From contig JAUNJF010000004.1 of assembly GCA_030533405.1 (NCBI GenBank), forward strand, positions 1 to 64,000: DNA of 64,000 bases, in the 5' to 3' direction. Shown here one piece after another: positions 45,138-53,186 of this stretch. Position 1 is the first letter of the stretch. Each line of letters begins with the position of its first letter. Both the position numbers and the translations under genes were made by a program. The notes under the pieces were generated by a model that had not been told where the DNA came from, searched no databases, and saw only the letters and a list, made by a program, of their open reading frames with translations. The DNA is from Eubacteriales bacterium. Lineage in GTDB: Bacteria; Bacillota; Clostridia; Lachnospirales; Lachnospiraceae.

Positions 45138-45650
45138 ATGAGCATACGAACAATAATGATATTTCCAGAGTTTGAAAATATGGAAATCATAGATAATATA
45201 CGAGAAAAATATGACCCATTGGCTCAATTGGTTCGTCCACATATTACGCTTGTTTTTCCATTTGAGAATGAGATGAGTAATGAAATGATTGAAGAAATAC
45301 TAATTAAGCGACTGCAAGATGTTAAGCCATTTGAAATTGTATTGAACGGTATTAGTATGAAAGAGGATAGATTTGGAAATTATCTGTTTTTAGAAGTAAA
45401 AAAAGGTGTGGAGGATATATGTTTCGTCCATGAAATTTTGTATAGAAACGAATTTAAGCAGTTTGATTTAGGGATTGGATATAAGCCACATATGACAATA
45501 GGAAATTTACAAACTATAAAAGAATTAAATATAGCATATAACGCTTTAAAGAATATGGATGAGACATTTACAACGATGGTTAACAAGATTTCGGTGGAAA
45601 TGATTGGAAAAAACGAAGAGTCCATAATTGTAATAGAAAAGACGTTATAA
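45138..45650 (+). CDS. 2H phosphoesterase (2'-5' RNA ligase family)
   Basis: A 170-residue protein with the two HxT motifs of the 2H superfamily, PHITLVFPF (His35, Thr37) and PHMTIGNL (His118, Thr120), in their usual places in a bilobal fold. Members act on 2',5'- or cyclic phosphodiesters in RNA or nucleotides, and several form part of RNA repair. The true substrate is unknown. GAGGGG precedes the start. It sits among unrelated small genes with no obvious operon partner. Confidence 0.88.
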   Translation: MSIRTIMIFPEFENMEIIDNIREKYDPLAQLVRPHITLVFPFENEMSNEMIEEILIKRLQDVKPFEIVLNGISMKEDRFGNYLFLEVKKGVEDICFVHEILYRNEFKQFDLGIGYKPHMTIGNLQTIKELNIAYNALKNMDETFTTMVNKISVEMIGKNEESIIVIEKTL

Positions 45651-45714
45651 AGAGACAAATCCCAGTTTATTGAGCAGGGATTATGATTTCCTTAGCAGGT
45701 GAGGTGACAAGTAT

Positions 45715-46440
45715 ATGAAAGACAAAGGCTTTAGGGATAATTACCAATACATATTTGCACAAGATGGGCTGTATGGTGGTGACCAAAATATGCCTAAGCA
45801 GGAACCGGAAAGATATAAAGAGATTGTAAGACGTTACTATAAAGATTATACCGATGAGCAAATTGTGGAACGTCTTAATTTGCTTTCCACAGAGGGCTGC
45901 GGATACGTTGCGCTCGTGAATTCTATTTTTTTAAGATTTTATGGTCAAGAAGAACAGTTTCGCAGTGCGTTTGGGCTACCAATGTATGATGCCAAGGGAA
46001 AACTTAATTTTAATGATTTGATAGTGGATTTCTATTGCGCAACGGATAATCATAACAGATTTTTATGCCTAGATTACCTCGACAAAAAAGAGGATGCCAC
46101 ATATCCGAATGGAAAAGGAACTAATATTGATAATAGCAAGTGGAGGTTTGAGCGATATCTGAAAAAACATGGAATTACAGCGAAACTCAAACCAATTGAG
46201 CTTGAAACGGAAGATATAGAAAAGCACCTTGATAAGGGACCGATTATCGTAAGTATTCGTCCAACGACACTTTATAATAAAGAGGGAAATATTATTCATG
46301 ATGCAGAAGGTGGACACACTATGAGTGTGTTGAGCGCTTGTGATGATGGACTTGTAAAGGTGGCGTCCTGGGGAGGGGAATACTATATCAAGCACGGTTC
46401 TTACGCAGAGTATGAATATTATCAGCAAGTAATTTTCTAG
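45715..46440 (+). CDS. Papain-fold (C39-like) domain protein
   Basis: A 241-residue protein with no signal peptide. STEGCGYVALVNSIF places a cysteine at the head of a helix, GGHTMSVLSA supplies a histidine on a strand, and KVASWGGEYYI follows as the third element. This order is that of C39-type papain-fold peptidases and related toxin or peptide-binding domains. The first 60 residues are charged and lack a known domain. Being cytoplasmic, it is more likely an effector-type or diverged protein than a bacteriocin leader peptidase. The assignment is by motif only. Confidence 0.5.
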   Translation: MKDKGFRDNYQYIFAQDGLYGGDQNMPKQEPERYKEIVRRYYKDYTDEQIVERLNLLSTEGCGYVALVNSIFLRFYGQEEQFRSAFGLPMYDAKGKLNFNDLIVDFYCATDNHNRFLCLDYLDKKEDATYPNGKGTNIDNSKWRFERYLKKHGITAKLKPIELETEDIEKHLDKGPIIVSIRPTTLYNKEGNIIHDAEGGHTMSVLSACDDGLVKVASWGGEYYIKHGSYAEYEYYQQVIF

Positions 46441-46722
46441 GGGATATAATGGGTAAGGTTTTATATGCGGCTATAGAAAACGATAGATAATTGTATTTTT
46501 TATTTTGATAATACGGTGTAGGTAGCGGTAATAGAAGCCATTTGATAGTAGAGGTGAATAATATGAAAAATGTGGGGTGATTTTGATTTTAGGGGGGATA
46601 AAAAATATATGACTATACTAAATAATACAAAAGAGTATGATGACATATTTATCAGGCGACCATAAGTTCAATTGTATGGGAAAATAGATAACTTTGAATT
46701 TCTAGGGCTTGGGAGGAAAGTT
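46441..46722 (+). other. Non-coding stretch with a 18-codon remnant
   Basis: No gene fills this 282-bp gap. An ATG at 46609 with AGGGGGGAT upstream opens MTILNNTKEYDDIFIRRP and stops at 46665, which looks like the beginning of a truncated gene. An earlier short frame follows GAGGTGAATAAT near 46560 and stops after five codons. The stretch looks like decayed coding DNA. Confidence 0.35.
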
Positions 46723-47163
46723 ATGAAAGAAACATATTATCTTAATGGCAAAGAAGTTCCTACAATTCCTGTGCCACATGATTGTATTGTCAAAGATATA
46801 AAATTAGATGATGGAAATCTTGTTTTTAGCTTTGAGGATGATATTTCATATCATGATAGTATTAAGAATAAATATCCGAAGGTCAAAACTTTGATTATAA
46901 GATTTCATTTACTTCAAGATATTTATGATATAAATCTGTTTATAAGAAGTAAAGCAAATAGATTCCTTCATAAGGCTGGAGTGTTTAGGGAAATAGATTT
47001 ACCTAAAAGACAAAAAGACTTGCTTACTCTTACAAAAGATAATCTGGAATATTTGTATCATAATGTTGGATATTGCTCGATTATTGTTAAGTTGTGGTCT
47101 TCAAATGATATTGTTTTGGATATTACAGCTGATTATGTCGAATTTGAATGGATAGAATTTTAA
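46723..47163 (+). CDS. Hypothetical protein, possible immunity-type
   Basis: A 146-residue protein of unknown family. GGGAGG at 46711-46716 gives the ATG at 46723; the open frame continues upstream. The sequence alternates strands and a helix (CIVKDIKLDDGNLVFSFED, LIIRFHLLQDIYDINLF, CSIIVKLWSS, ADYVEFEWIEF), a beta-rich fold seen in many small accessory-region proteins. The repeated 'IVKLW...DI.A.YVEFEW' type ending resembles ligand-free beta-barrels. No motif suggests catalysis. Confidence 0.5.
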   Translation: MKETYYLNGKEVPTIPVPHDCIVKDIKLDDGNLVFSFEDDISYHDSIKNKYPKVKTLIIRFHLLQDIYDINLFIRSKANRFLHKAGVFREIDLPKRQKDLLTLTKDNLEYLYHNVGYCSIIVKLWSSNDIVLDITADYVEFEWIEF

Positions 47164-47205
47164 AAAATTCAAATTTAACGAAACACAAGGGACGTGTGGG
47201 AAAAA

Positions 47206-47814
47206 ATGAACAAACTAAAATTCATAAAAGATATATCAACAGGTATTGAAACAGTTAGCTTTGAAGAGGTAAATATTTCATATCCGGTGCATACACATAT
47301 TGGACACTTTATCTTTGGTATTATCACAAAAGGAAAAGTAAAGATTACTATTGATCATGAAGAATTTACTTGTTGCGAAGGAGAAATGTTTTCAGTAGCA
47401 CTTAATTTACCCCATTCGATAGAGCCTATTTCAAATAACTATTCGATGATAAGTATTTGTGTTCCGCAAGATGATGACATTGAAAGAAATCTGGATATAA
47501 TTAGAAAATGTATTATTGGAAATCCAGAAGTTGAAATAAATATTGCACAAATGGCTGAGATGGTTCATATAAGCAAATATCATATGCTTAGGAGATTTTC
47601 AGAAGAAAATGGATTGACTCCGCATAAATTCCAATTACAGTGTAGAATTAGAAAAGCACAAGAATTACTACGTTATGGAATGAAAGTTGTTGATGTTGCA
47701 GCGGTACTAGGCTTTTGTGATCAAAGCCATTTATGTCGAGTGTTCAAGAAACAAGTAGGGATTTCACCAGAGGAATATATTAATTCCGCAATTATATCCA
47801 AGGCAAATAATTAG
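47206..47814 (+). CDS. AraC family transcriptional regulator with cupin sensor domain
   Basis: A 202-residue regulator. The N-terminal cupin (YPVHTHIGHFIFGIITKG ... LNLPHSIEP) is a small-molecule sensor; the C-terminal AraC domain has two helix-turn-helix units (INIAQMAEMVHISKYHMLRRF and VVDVAAVLGFCDQSHLCRVFKK). GTGGG gives ATG 47206. The separate cupin protein 46 bp downstream is probably in the same transcript and may act on or bind the same ligand. Confidence 0.9.
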   Translation: MNKLKFIKDISTGIETVSFEEVNISYPVHTHIGHFIFGIITKGKVKITIDHEEFTCCEGEMFSVALNLPHSIEPISNNYSMISICVPQDDDIERNLDIIRKCIIGNPEVEINIAQMAEMVHISKYHMLRRFSEENGLTPHKFQLQCRIRKAQELLRYGMKVVDVAAVLGFCDQSHLCRVFKKQVGISPEEYINSAIISKANN

Positions 47815-47860
47815 AATTATCGTAAGATTGTCCTATATTAAAGAAAGCGAGGACAATATT

Positions 47861-48250
47861 ATGAACAATGAATTATTTGAGGCATTTAACAGAGGAAGAT
47901 TAGCACTTATTGATAGTGAAGTATCTTTTGAGCAGACTAATTGGGCAAAGCATCCAACATTCGAAGGTGTTGAACTTAAACACATTGTTACTGCTAAGGA
48001 TACGAATGGATTATTTAGTTATCATCTTGTAAGAATTGAACCAGAAAAGGCAATTGGCAACCATATTCATGAAACACAGCTTGAAACACATGAAGTTATT
48101 GCAGGGGATGGAATCTGTATAAATAATGGTGTAGAAATCAAATATAAACAGGGTGTGATTTCAATAATGCCTGAAAAGGTACCTCATGAGGTGAAGGCTG
48201 GAAAAGATGGTTTATATTTATTTGCAAAATTTATGCCTGCGTTATGCTAA
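47861..48250 (+). CDS. Single-domain cupin protein
   Basis: A 129-residue cupin with the two motifs GNHIHETQLETHEVIAG (metal-binding His, His, Glu and His) and MPEKVPHEVKAG (last His). The metal set suggests an Fe- or Mn-dependent enzyme or sugar/amino-acid binding protein. GCGAGGA lies ahead of the ATG. It follows the AraC regulator and may be its target. Confidence 0.8.
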   Translation: MNNELFEAFNRGRLALIDSEVSFEQTNWAKHPTFEGVELKHIVTAKDTNGLFSYHLVRIEPEKAIGNHIHETQLETHEVIAGDGICINNGVEIKYKQGVISIMPEKVPHEVKAGKDGLYLFAKFMPALC

Positions 48251-48274
48251 TGATGTTAAATATACAGAGGTACA

Positions 48275-48334
48275 ATGAATCGGGTAGAAATAGATAAATT
48301 CAAAGTTAATGGGGCAACGCTACAAGCTAAGTAA
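48275..48334 (+). CDS. Mini open frame ending in ATLQAK
   Basis: An ATG with CAGAGG upstream opens a 19-codon frame, MNRVEIDKFKVNGATLQAK. The same peptide end, ATLQA, occurs in a 12-codon frame at 56063-56101. The DNA around the match (GCAACGCTACAAGC versus GCAACATTACAAGC) is conserved too, so this may be a repeat and not a gene. Confidence 0.2.
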   Translation: MNRVEIDKFKVNGATLQAK

Positions 48335-48363
48335 GGGCGAAACAACTGAATACGAACGACCAC

Positions 48364-48400
48364 GACCAGGTAGGAAAAAATAGCCCTATCTGGTCTTTTT
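48364..48400 (+). terminator. Rho-independent terminator
   Basis: GACCAGGTAGG pairs, with one G-U, with CCTATCTGGTC, followed by TTTTT. It closes the AraC/cupin unit before the next promoter. Confidence 0.8.
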
Positions 48401-48416
48401 ATGGTATTTATATTTC

Positions 48417-48465
48417 TTGACAGCCTAATACTTATTAGGATATACTATTTCCTAGTGAATATTTG
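48417..48465 (+). promoter_or_regulatory. Promoter with TetR-type operator matching the one at 6204
   Basis: TTGACA (48417-48422), an 18-bp spacer and TATACT (48441-48446) drive the TetR/HD-GYP operon. The spacer contains CCTAATA-CT-TATTAGG (48424-48439), with core CTAAT-N4-ATTAG as in the promoter at 6204. A weak second copy, CTAGT-N4-ATTTG (48452-48465), lies near the start of transcription. Confidence 0.7.
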
Positions 48466-48499
48466 GGAAAATGACATGTTGTGCGTGAGGGAGCTAGGA

Positions 48500-49099
48500 A
48501 TGAGGATAACAAATACGAAGGAACGGCTTATATTAGCTGCTATAGAGCTATTTTCCACAAAAGGATATGAGGGAACTAGTGTGGAAGAAATTGCTAAAGC
48601 TGTAGGGATAAAGGCACCATCCATATATGATCATTTCAAGGGAAAAGAGGCTTTATTGTATGCCGTTAGGGATTATGCAGATATTGCGTATGATAAAGGA
48701 ATGCAATTTAGTAGAGCACAGTCAGATACTGTATGTTCAAAAGCTGGCTTTAAAGAATATACCATGCATTTAATTGAGTTTACTTTAAACAATGATATAG
48801 CTCGTAAAATGCGTCGTATGATGACTATTGAACAGTTTAGAAATGAATTCTTTACCCAGATGGTTACAAAGCGAAATTTAACGGTTCTCAAGGACATTTA
48901 TGAAAATGTGTTTACACGGTTAATGGATTTAGGAATTATGCAAAAGGGCAATCCAGGTATATATGCACTTCAGTTTATTTCACCTGTTACACTGCTGATT
49001 CAATTATGTGATAGAGAACCAAACAGAAAAGATGAAGTGTTGGAGATTGTTAACGAGCACATCGATGTATTTATACAGAAGTATTTTACAAAGGAGTGA
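48500..49099 (+). CDS. TetR family transcriptional regulator
   Basis: A 199-residue TetR protein with helix-turn-helix segments AIELFSTKGYEGTSVEEIAK and KAPSIYDHFKGKEALLY. MTIEQFRNEFF and LCDREPNRKDE match the TetR at 6267-6884. The open frame extends upstream through the promoter, but GAGGGAG sets the start at ATG 48500, downstream of the operator. It overlaps the ribosome binding site of the HD-GYP gene, so the two form an operon and c-di-GMP turnover is probably the regulated function. Confidence 0.9.
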   Translation: MRITNTKERLILAAIELFSTKGYEGTSVEEIAKAVGIKAPSIYDHFKGKEALLYAVRDYADIAYDKGMQFSRAQSDTVCSKAGFKEYTMHLIEFTLNNDIARKMRRMMTIEQFRNEFFTQMVTKRNLTVLKDIYENVFTRLMDLGIMQKGNPGIYALQFISPVTLLIQLCDREPNRKDEVLEIVNEHIDVFIQKYFTKE

Positions 49100-49104
49100 G
49101 AAAT

Positions 49105-50820
49105 ATGGAATATTTGTATTTGATATGCCTTTTGGTTGCGATTGGTATGTTGATTTGGTTAAAGATATTTGATGTTAGAAATAGTATTTCTCAATATTTC
49201 AATTTAATTATAATTATTATTTCAAGTTTTGGATATTTTTTGTTTTCAATTTCAAGGACTCTTGAGGAGGCTATATTTTCTCAAATAATAGGTTATGTTG
49301 GAGGTATATTTTTCCCGGTTTTTTATTTCTTTGTGGTTTTGGAAATATGCCATTTAGAACTGTCGCAATTAATAAGAATAATACTTGTATTATGTCAGGT
49401 ATGTATATATGGATTTGTCTGCACAATAGGAAGAGGAACTTTGTTTTATAAAAGTGTAACCATGCATATGCAAAATGATTTTGTTGTATTAGATAAAGTT
49501 TATGGACCATTGCATATATATGCTATAGGCTCAATGTATTTGTATTTCTTACTTTCCTTTGTAGCTGTAATTTATACATTTGCAAAAAAGAAGTCTGTAG
49601 AAAGAAAAAATGTTATAACTATGTTGGTATTAATGGCAATAGCTATAGGTTCATATTCCATGGAAAAAATAATTGGTATTCAGTATACGGTTATTCCAAT
49701 TATGCTTGATGTTCTTATGCTTATAGCTTTTATTCCAATATATGATTCTAACATTTATACGGTTTACGAGAACAAAGATATAATTAATGAACAGCTTAGT
49801 CAGGTAGGCTTTTTGACCTTTAATACCAAGAAAAAATATAAGGGCTGTGATCGTTATATGGAAAGGATATTTCCAGAATTATCACAGTATAATTTAGGAC
49901 AAATCATAAGTAACAGTAGCTATAATTTACAAAATATAATTGACGGCATATCTAAAATAGAGGAGATGGTAAAAAGTCACTCGAAAAAGGATCATATGAA
50001 TATTCCTATAGAAGCCTTTTTACAGGATGGCAAATATTACGATGGAATGATTCATATTCTTAGAAGTCCTTTAGGAAAACTTAAAGGATATACAATAGAA
50101 CTTCGGGATAATACAGAACATTATAAGACTTTAGCACTGAAAGAACGATATAATGATGAATTAGCCAAAGAAGTTGAAGAAAAGACGAGTAAAATAAAAA
50201 GTATTCAGGAAAAGACAATATTAGGAATGGCGCAGATGGTAGAATCGAGAGATTTAAGCACTGGTGGTCATATTAAAAGAACAAGTGATGTTGTAAGGAT
50301 ATTCGCAAAAAAACTTGTAGATGCTGACCTTGGACTTACGCCTGATTTTTTGAGTCTCGTTATACGAAGTGCACCTATGCATGATCTTGGAAAGATTGGT
50401 GTTGATGATGCAGTACTACGAAAACAGGGAAGATTTACAGATGAAGAATACAATAAAATGAAGATGCATTCAGAAATAGGATATCACATGGTAAGTGAGA
50501 TATTATCTGGTGTAGAGGAACCTGATTTTGTTCGTGTGGCAGAAAACGTAGCGCATTATCATCATGAAAAAGTCAATGGAACAGGATATCCAGAAGGATT
50601 GAAGGGAGAAGAAATTCCTATAGAGGCAAGGATAATGGCATTGGCTGATGTATTTGATGCTTTGGTTTCAAAGAGATGTTACAAAGATGCATTTTCTTAT
50701 GAAAGAGCTTATGAAATAATAGAAAAGGATGCTGGAACACATTTTGACAATCAATTAGCGATGGTATTTCTATCTTGTAAAGAAGAGCTCGAAAGGTATT
50801 ATAATGCGAGTGAAAAGTAG
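49105..50820 (+). CDS. HD-GYP c-di-GMP phosphodiesterase with 7TM-type sensor
   Basis: A 571-residue membrane protein. The first 225 residues form about seven helices, like the histidine-kinase 7TM sensor. A linker with a PAS-like segment (DGKYYDGMIHILRSPLGKLKG) and a coiled coil leads to the HD-GYP domain (from about 365): ESRDLSTGGHIKRTSDVVR, catalytic His426-Asp427 (MHDLGKIGV), HHEKVNGTGYPEGLKGEEIP and ADVFDALVSKR. All signature motifs are present. AAGGAG sets ATG 49105. Confidence 0.9.
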   Translation: MEYLYLICLLVAIGMLIWLKIFDVRNSISQYFNLIIIIISSFGYFLFSISRTLEEAIFSQIIGYVGGIFFPVFYFFVVLEICHLELSQLIRIILVLCQVCIYGFVCTIGRGTLFYKSVTMHMQNDFVVLDKVYGPLHIYAIGSMYLYFLLSFVAVIYTFAKKKSVERKNVITMLVLMAIAIGSYSMEKIIGIQYTVIPIMLDVLMLIAFIPIYDSNIYTVYENKDIINEQLSQVGFLTFNTKKKYKGCDRYMERIFPELSQYNLGQIISNSSYNLQNIIDGISKIEEMVKSHSKKDHMNIPIEAFLQDGKYYDGMIHILRSPLGKLKGYTIELRDNTEHYKTLALKERYNDELAKEVEEKTSKIKSIQEKTILGMAQMVESRDLSTGGHIKRTSDVVRIFAKKLVDADLGLTPDFLSLVIRSAPMHDLGKIGVDDAVLRKQGRFTDEEYNKMKMHSEIGYHMVSEILSGVEEPDFVRVAENVAHYHHEKVNGTGYPEGLKGEEIPIEARIMALADVFDALVSKRCYKDAFSYERAYEIIEKDAGTHFDNQLAMVFLSCKEELERYYNASEK

Positions 50821-50884
50821 AAAAGCAGGAAAATTGAAATTTTCAGAACAATAATAAATTATAATTTAATACTGATTTAGATGC

Positions 50885-50928
50885 AGAAAAGGTGCAAGGT
50901 TTTTTATCTATGCACCTTTTCTATTTAA
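50885..50928 (+). terminator. Terminator of the TetR/HD-GYP operon
   Basis: A perfect 12-bp stem, AGAAAAGGTGCA with TGCACCTTTTCT, around a 14-nt loop. Its right arm abuts the first SdpR-type operator. Confidence 0.8.
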
Positions 50929-51000
50929 AAAGTTTTTTAAATAGCTGTTGACTTTGGTAAAAAATCATATTAAAATCTATTTAAAAGAAATTTTAAATAG
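50921..51000 (+). promoter_or_regulatory. Promoter bracketed by twin perfect operators
   Basis: CTATTTAAAA-N4-TTTTAAATAG occurs twice, at 50921-50944 and 50977-51000, both perfect inverted repeats with different central bases. Between them lies TTGACT (50948-50953), and TAAAAT (50971-50976) follows after 17 bp. The second operator covers the start region. The encoded ArsR/SdpR-type protein downstream is the expected repressor; two sites flanking the promoter would allow looping or cooperative binding. Confidence 0.8.
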
Positions 51001-51009
51001 GTAATGCTT

Positions 51010-51276
51010 ATGAGTGAAACTAATATTTTTAAGGTCTTGGCCGAGAGTCAGCGCAGAGATATTCTTGTAATGTTAAGAGAAGGACGATTAAATGCCGGTG
51101 AGATTTCGGAAAAACTAAGAATAACGCCGGCTGCACTATCCTACCATCTAAAGCTACTAAAGAATGCAGATTTAATATCAGAGTATAAGGAAAAAAATTA
51201 TATTTATTATGAGATTAATACGACAGTCTTTGATGAGTTAATTATGTGGATTAATCAGTTTGGAGGGAAAAAATAA
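51010..51276 (+). CDS. ArsR/SdpR family winged-helix repressor
   Basis: An 88-residue single-domain repressor: FKVLAESQRRDILVMLREG, AGEISEKLRITPAALSYHLKLLKNADL and a beta-wing (EYKEKNYIYYEIN). It has no cysteine metal site, consistent with the SdpR group. The following SdpI-like gene overlaps its stop codon (TAATG), the same order as sdpR-sdpI in Bacillus, where the membrane partner sequesters the repressor when the Sdp toxin is present. ATG 51004 is an alternative start. The operators at 50921-51000 lie directly upstream. Confidence 0.85.
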   Translation: MSETNIFKVLAESQRRDILVMLREGRLNAGEISEKLRITPAALSYHLKLLKNADLISEYKEKNYIYYEINTTVFDELIMWINQFGGKK

Positions 51277-51971
51277 TGAAGAAGATAATGTGGCTTTTGG
51301 CAGTGCTTCCAATAATTGTTACAAGTGTTGTATTACAATTTATGCCTGATATAATACCGATGCATCATGATTTAGCAGGGAATACTGATAGATGGGGAAA
51401 TAAAATGGAATGTTTCATTTTCCCAATCATTATTATAGGTATTACATTATTTTGGCAGGTACTTATCAAAGCGTATGAGAAGAAAGCTGCAAAAGCTAAA
51501 ATAGAGAAAGAGCAGATGGAGGCTAAATCATCTGCGAAATTTTTGTATATCGTCGGAATAGCGGAAGCAATAATGTTTGGTGTAATGCATTATTTCATAC
51601 TTTATTCTTCATATGTGCAGGCAAGTACAGGTGAAAACAAGGCAACTATAGACATTGCCAAGATTTCATGTATGTTATTGGGATTTTTGTTTATAGTGCT
51701 TGGAAACTTTATGACCAAGACAAAGAAAAATGCAGTTGCAGGAGTTAGAACTGTTTGGAGTATGCATAATGATAATACCTGGAGAAAAAGTAATCGTTTT
51801 GGTGCAATATCCATTATTGTAGCGGGTTTATTAACAATAGTGACCACTGCATTTGTAAGTGGGATGGTCAGCACAGTTTTCTTACTTGTATATATTATTT
51901 TGGCAGCGATTATTACAGTAATATATTCAAAAAGGGTATATGATGCAGAAATAAAAAAAGAAAAACTGTAA
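51276..51971 (+). CDS. SdpI-like integral membrane immunity/signalling protein
   Basis: A 231-residue protein with about six helices. The N-terminus matches the DUF1648/SdpI pattern (PDIIPMHHDLAGNTDRWGNK), with TVWSMHNDNTWRKSNRFGA as the second conserved region (SdpI: rTpWtlks...W..tnr..G). In Bacillus, SdpI gives immunity to the SdpC toxin and controls SdpR. No sdpABC-like genes are seen nearby, so the toxin or another signal would come from elsewhere. Start overlaps the repressor gene by one base. Confidence 0.85.
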   Translation: MKKIMWLLAVLPIIVTSVVLQFMPDIIPMHHDLAGNTDRWGNKMECFIFPIIIIGITLFWQVLIKAYEKKAAKAKIEKEQMEAKSSAKFLYIVGIAEAIMFGVMHYFILYSSYVQASTGENKATIDIAKISCMLLGFLFIVLGNFMTKTKKNAVAGVRTVWSMHNDNTWRKSNRFGAISIIVAGLLTIVTTAFVSGMVSTVFLLVYIILAAIITVIYSKRVYDAEIKKEKL

Positions 51972-52004
51972 TAATAATGAAGTCTGTAATTGGGAGGAGT
52001 TTGC

Positions 52005-53105
52005 ATGGATAGAGATCCATTTAAAGAGTATATAAAAGAATCTGAGCCGGGGAAGCGCGATAAAGGGTATGCCTGGCATACGGCGATTGGACTACAGGCC
52101 GTTGATGAACTTACAACTTCAAAATATCTTATAGATATTGCAATTAGAAATATTGAAGGTGATATTTCGATAGATGAGGCCAGCGAATTATTAAATAGCT
52201 ATTATGAGGAAAATCCGAAAACAGATAGTGATGATAGAACTGAGGAAGCGGATAAAGTGGCACTTCGAATAGCTAAGATTTTGTCAGAGAAAGCATTCAG
52301 TTTTAATCCCAATGAGTATATCTCTATACACAAGAAATTATTTACAGGCATATACAATCATGCTGGTAAAATACGTGATTATAATATTACAAAAAAAGAA
52401 TGGGTGCTTGATGGGGCAACCGTTTTATATGGTAGTGCTTCAGAGCTTAGAGCTACACTTGATTACGATTTTTCTGAAGAGAAAAAATTCAGTTATAAGA
52501 ATTTAGGGATGGATGAGATTATCCATCATTTGGCTGTCTTTGTGTCGAGATTGTGGCAAATTCATATATTTGGAGAAGGTAATACAAGAACTACAGCAGT
52601 ATTTTTTATCAAATATTTGCGAACATTAGGTTTTGATGCTACAAATGATATTTTTGCAGAGAATGCCTGGTATTTTAGAAATTCATTAGTAAGAGCAAAT
52701 TATAATGATCTTAAAAAAGGCATTCATGAAACCACAGAGTACTTGGAGTTGTTCCTTAGAAATCTTCTCCTGGACGAAAAAAACGAACTGCATAATTGTT
52801 CTATGCATATAAGTGGATTGTTGAAAGCGGACATTCAAAGCACAAAAGTGGACATTGAAATTGCAAAAGCGGACATTGAAAAGCGTTTAGCAAACATTGA
52901 TGAAGTAATAAGAAATAAAACATCAATGCATATAATTGCTTTATATGAAGAATGTGGTAAAGATACGATATTTGGACGTTCTGTTGTTGAACAGGTTACA
53001 GGTTTAAAATCCTCCAGAGCATCGGAAATCATAAATCTGATGGTGGAAAATGAAATAATAGAGCCTGTTAAAGGAAAAGGAAAAGGAAAGTATCGATTTA
53101 TGTGA
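52005..53105 (+). CDS. Fic family protein with N-terminal inhibitory region
   Basis: A 366-residue protein. The N-terminal NIEGDISIDEASELLNSYY resembles the VbhA-like inhibitory helix. The Fic core has IHIFGEGNTRTTAVFFIKY, a variant of HPFxxGNGR in which His and both Arg positions remain but Pro is Ile and the second Gly is Thr, as in the GEGNTRT subgroup. A short coiled stretch (KADIQSTKVDIEIAKADIEKR) leads to a C-terminal winged-helix domain (TGLKSSRASEIINLMVE). It probably transfers AMP to a protein target and may regulate its own transcription. GGGAGG sets ATG 52005. Confidence 0.88.
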   Translation: MDRDPFKEYIKESEPGKRDKGYAWHTAIGLQAVDELTTSKYLIDIAIRNIEGDISIDEASELLNSYYEENPKTDSDDRTEEADKVALRIAKILSEKAFSFNPNEYISIHKKLFTGIYNHAGKIRDYNITKKEWVLDGATVLYGSASELRATLDYDFSEEKKFSYKNLGMDEIIHHLAVFVSRLWQIHIFGEGNTRTTAVFFIKYLRTLGFDATNDIFAENAWYFRNSLVRANYNDLKKGIHETTEYLELFLRNLLLDEKNELHNCSMHISGLLKADIQSTKVDIEIAKADIEKRLANIDEVIRNKTSMHIIALYEECGKDTIFGRSVVEQVTGLKSSRASEIINLMVENEIIEPVKGKGKGKYRFM

Positions 53106-53186
53106 TTGGCAATAAATTTTAGTTTAATACGTCAGTTGGATTGCACTGAAAATTCAATTTTTCGTTGTTAAAGGGGTGAAGTAGTA

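Noticed and set aside
48401..48499. N-terminal extension of the TetR gene at 48500
   Set aside because: The open frame runs back through the -35, operator and -10; GAGGGAG places the start at 48500.
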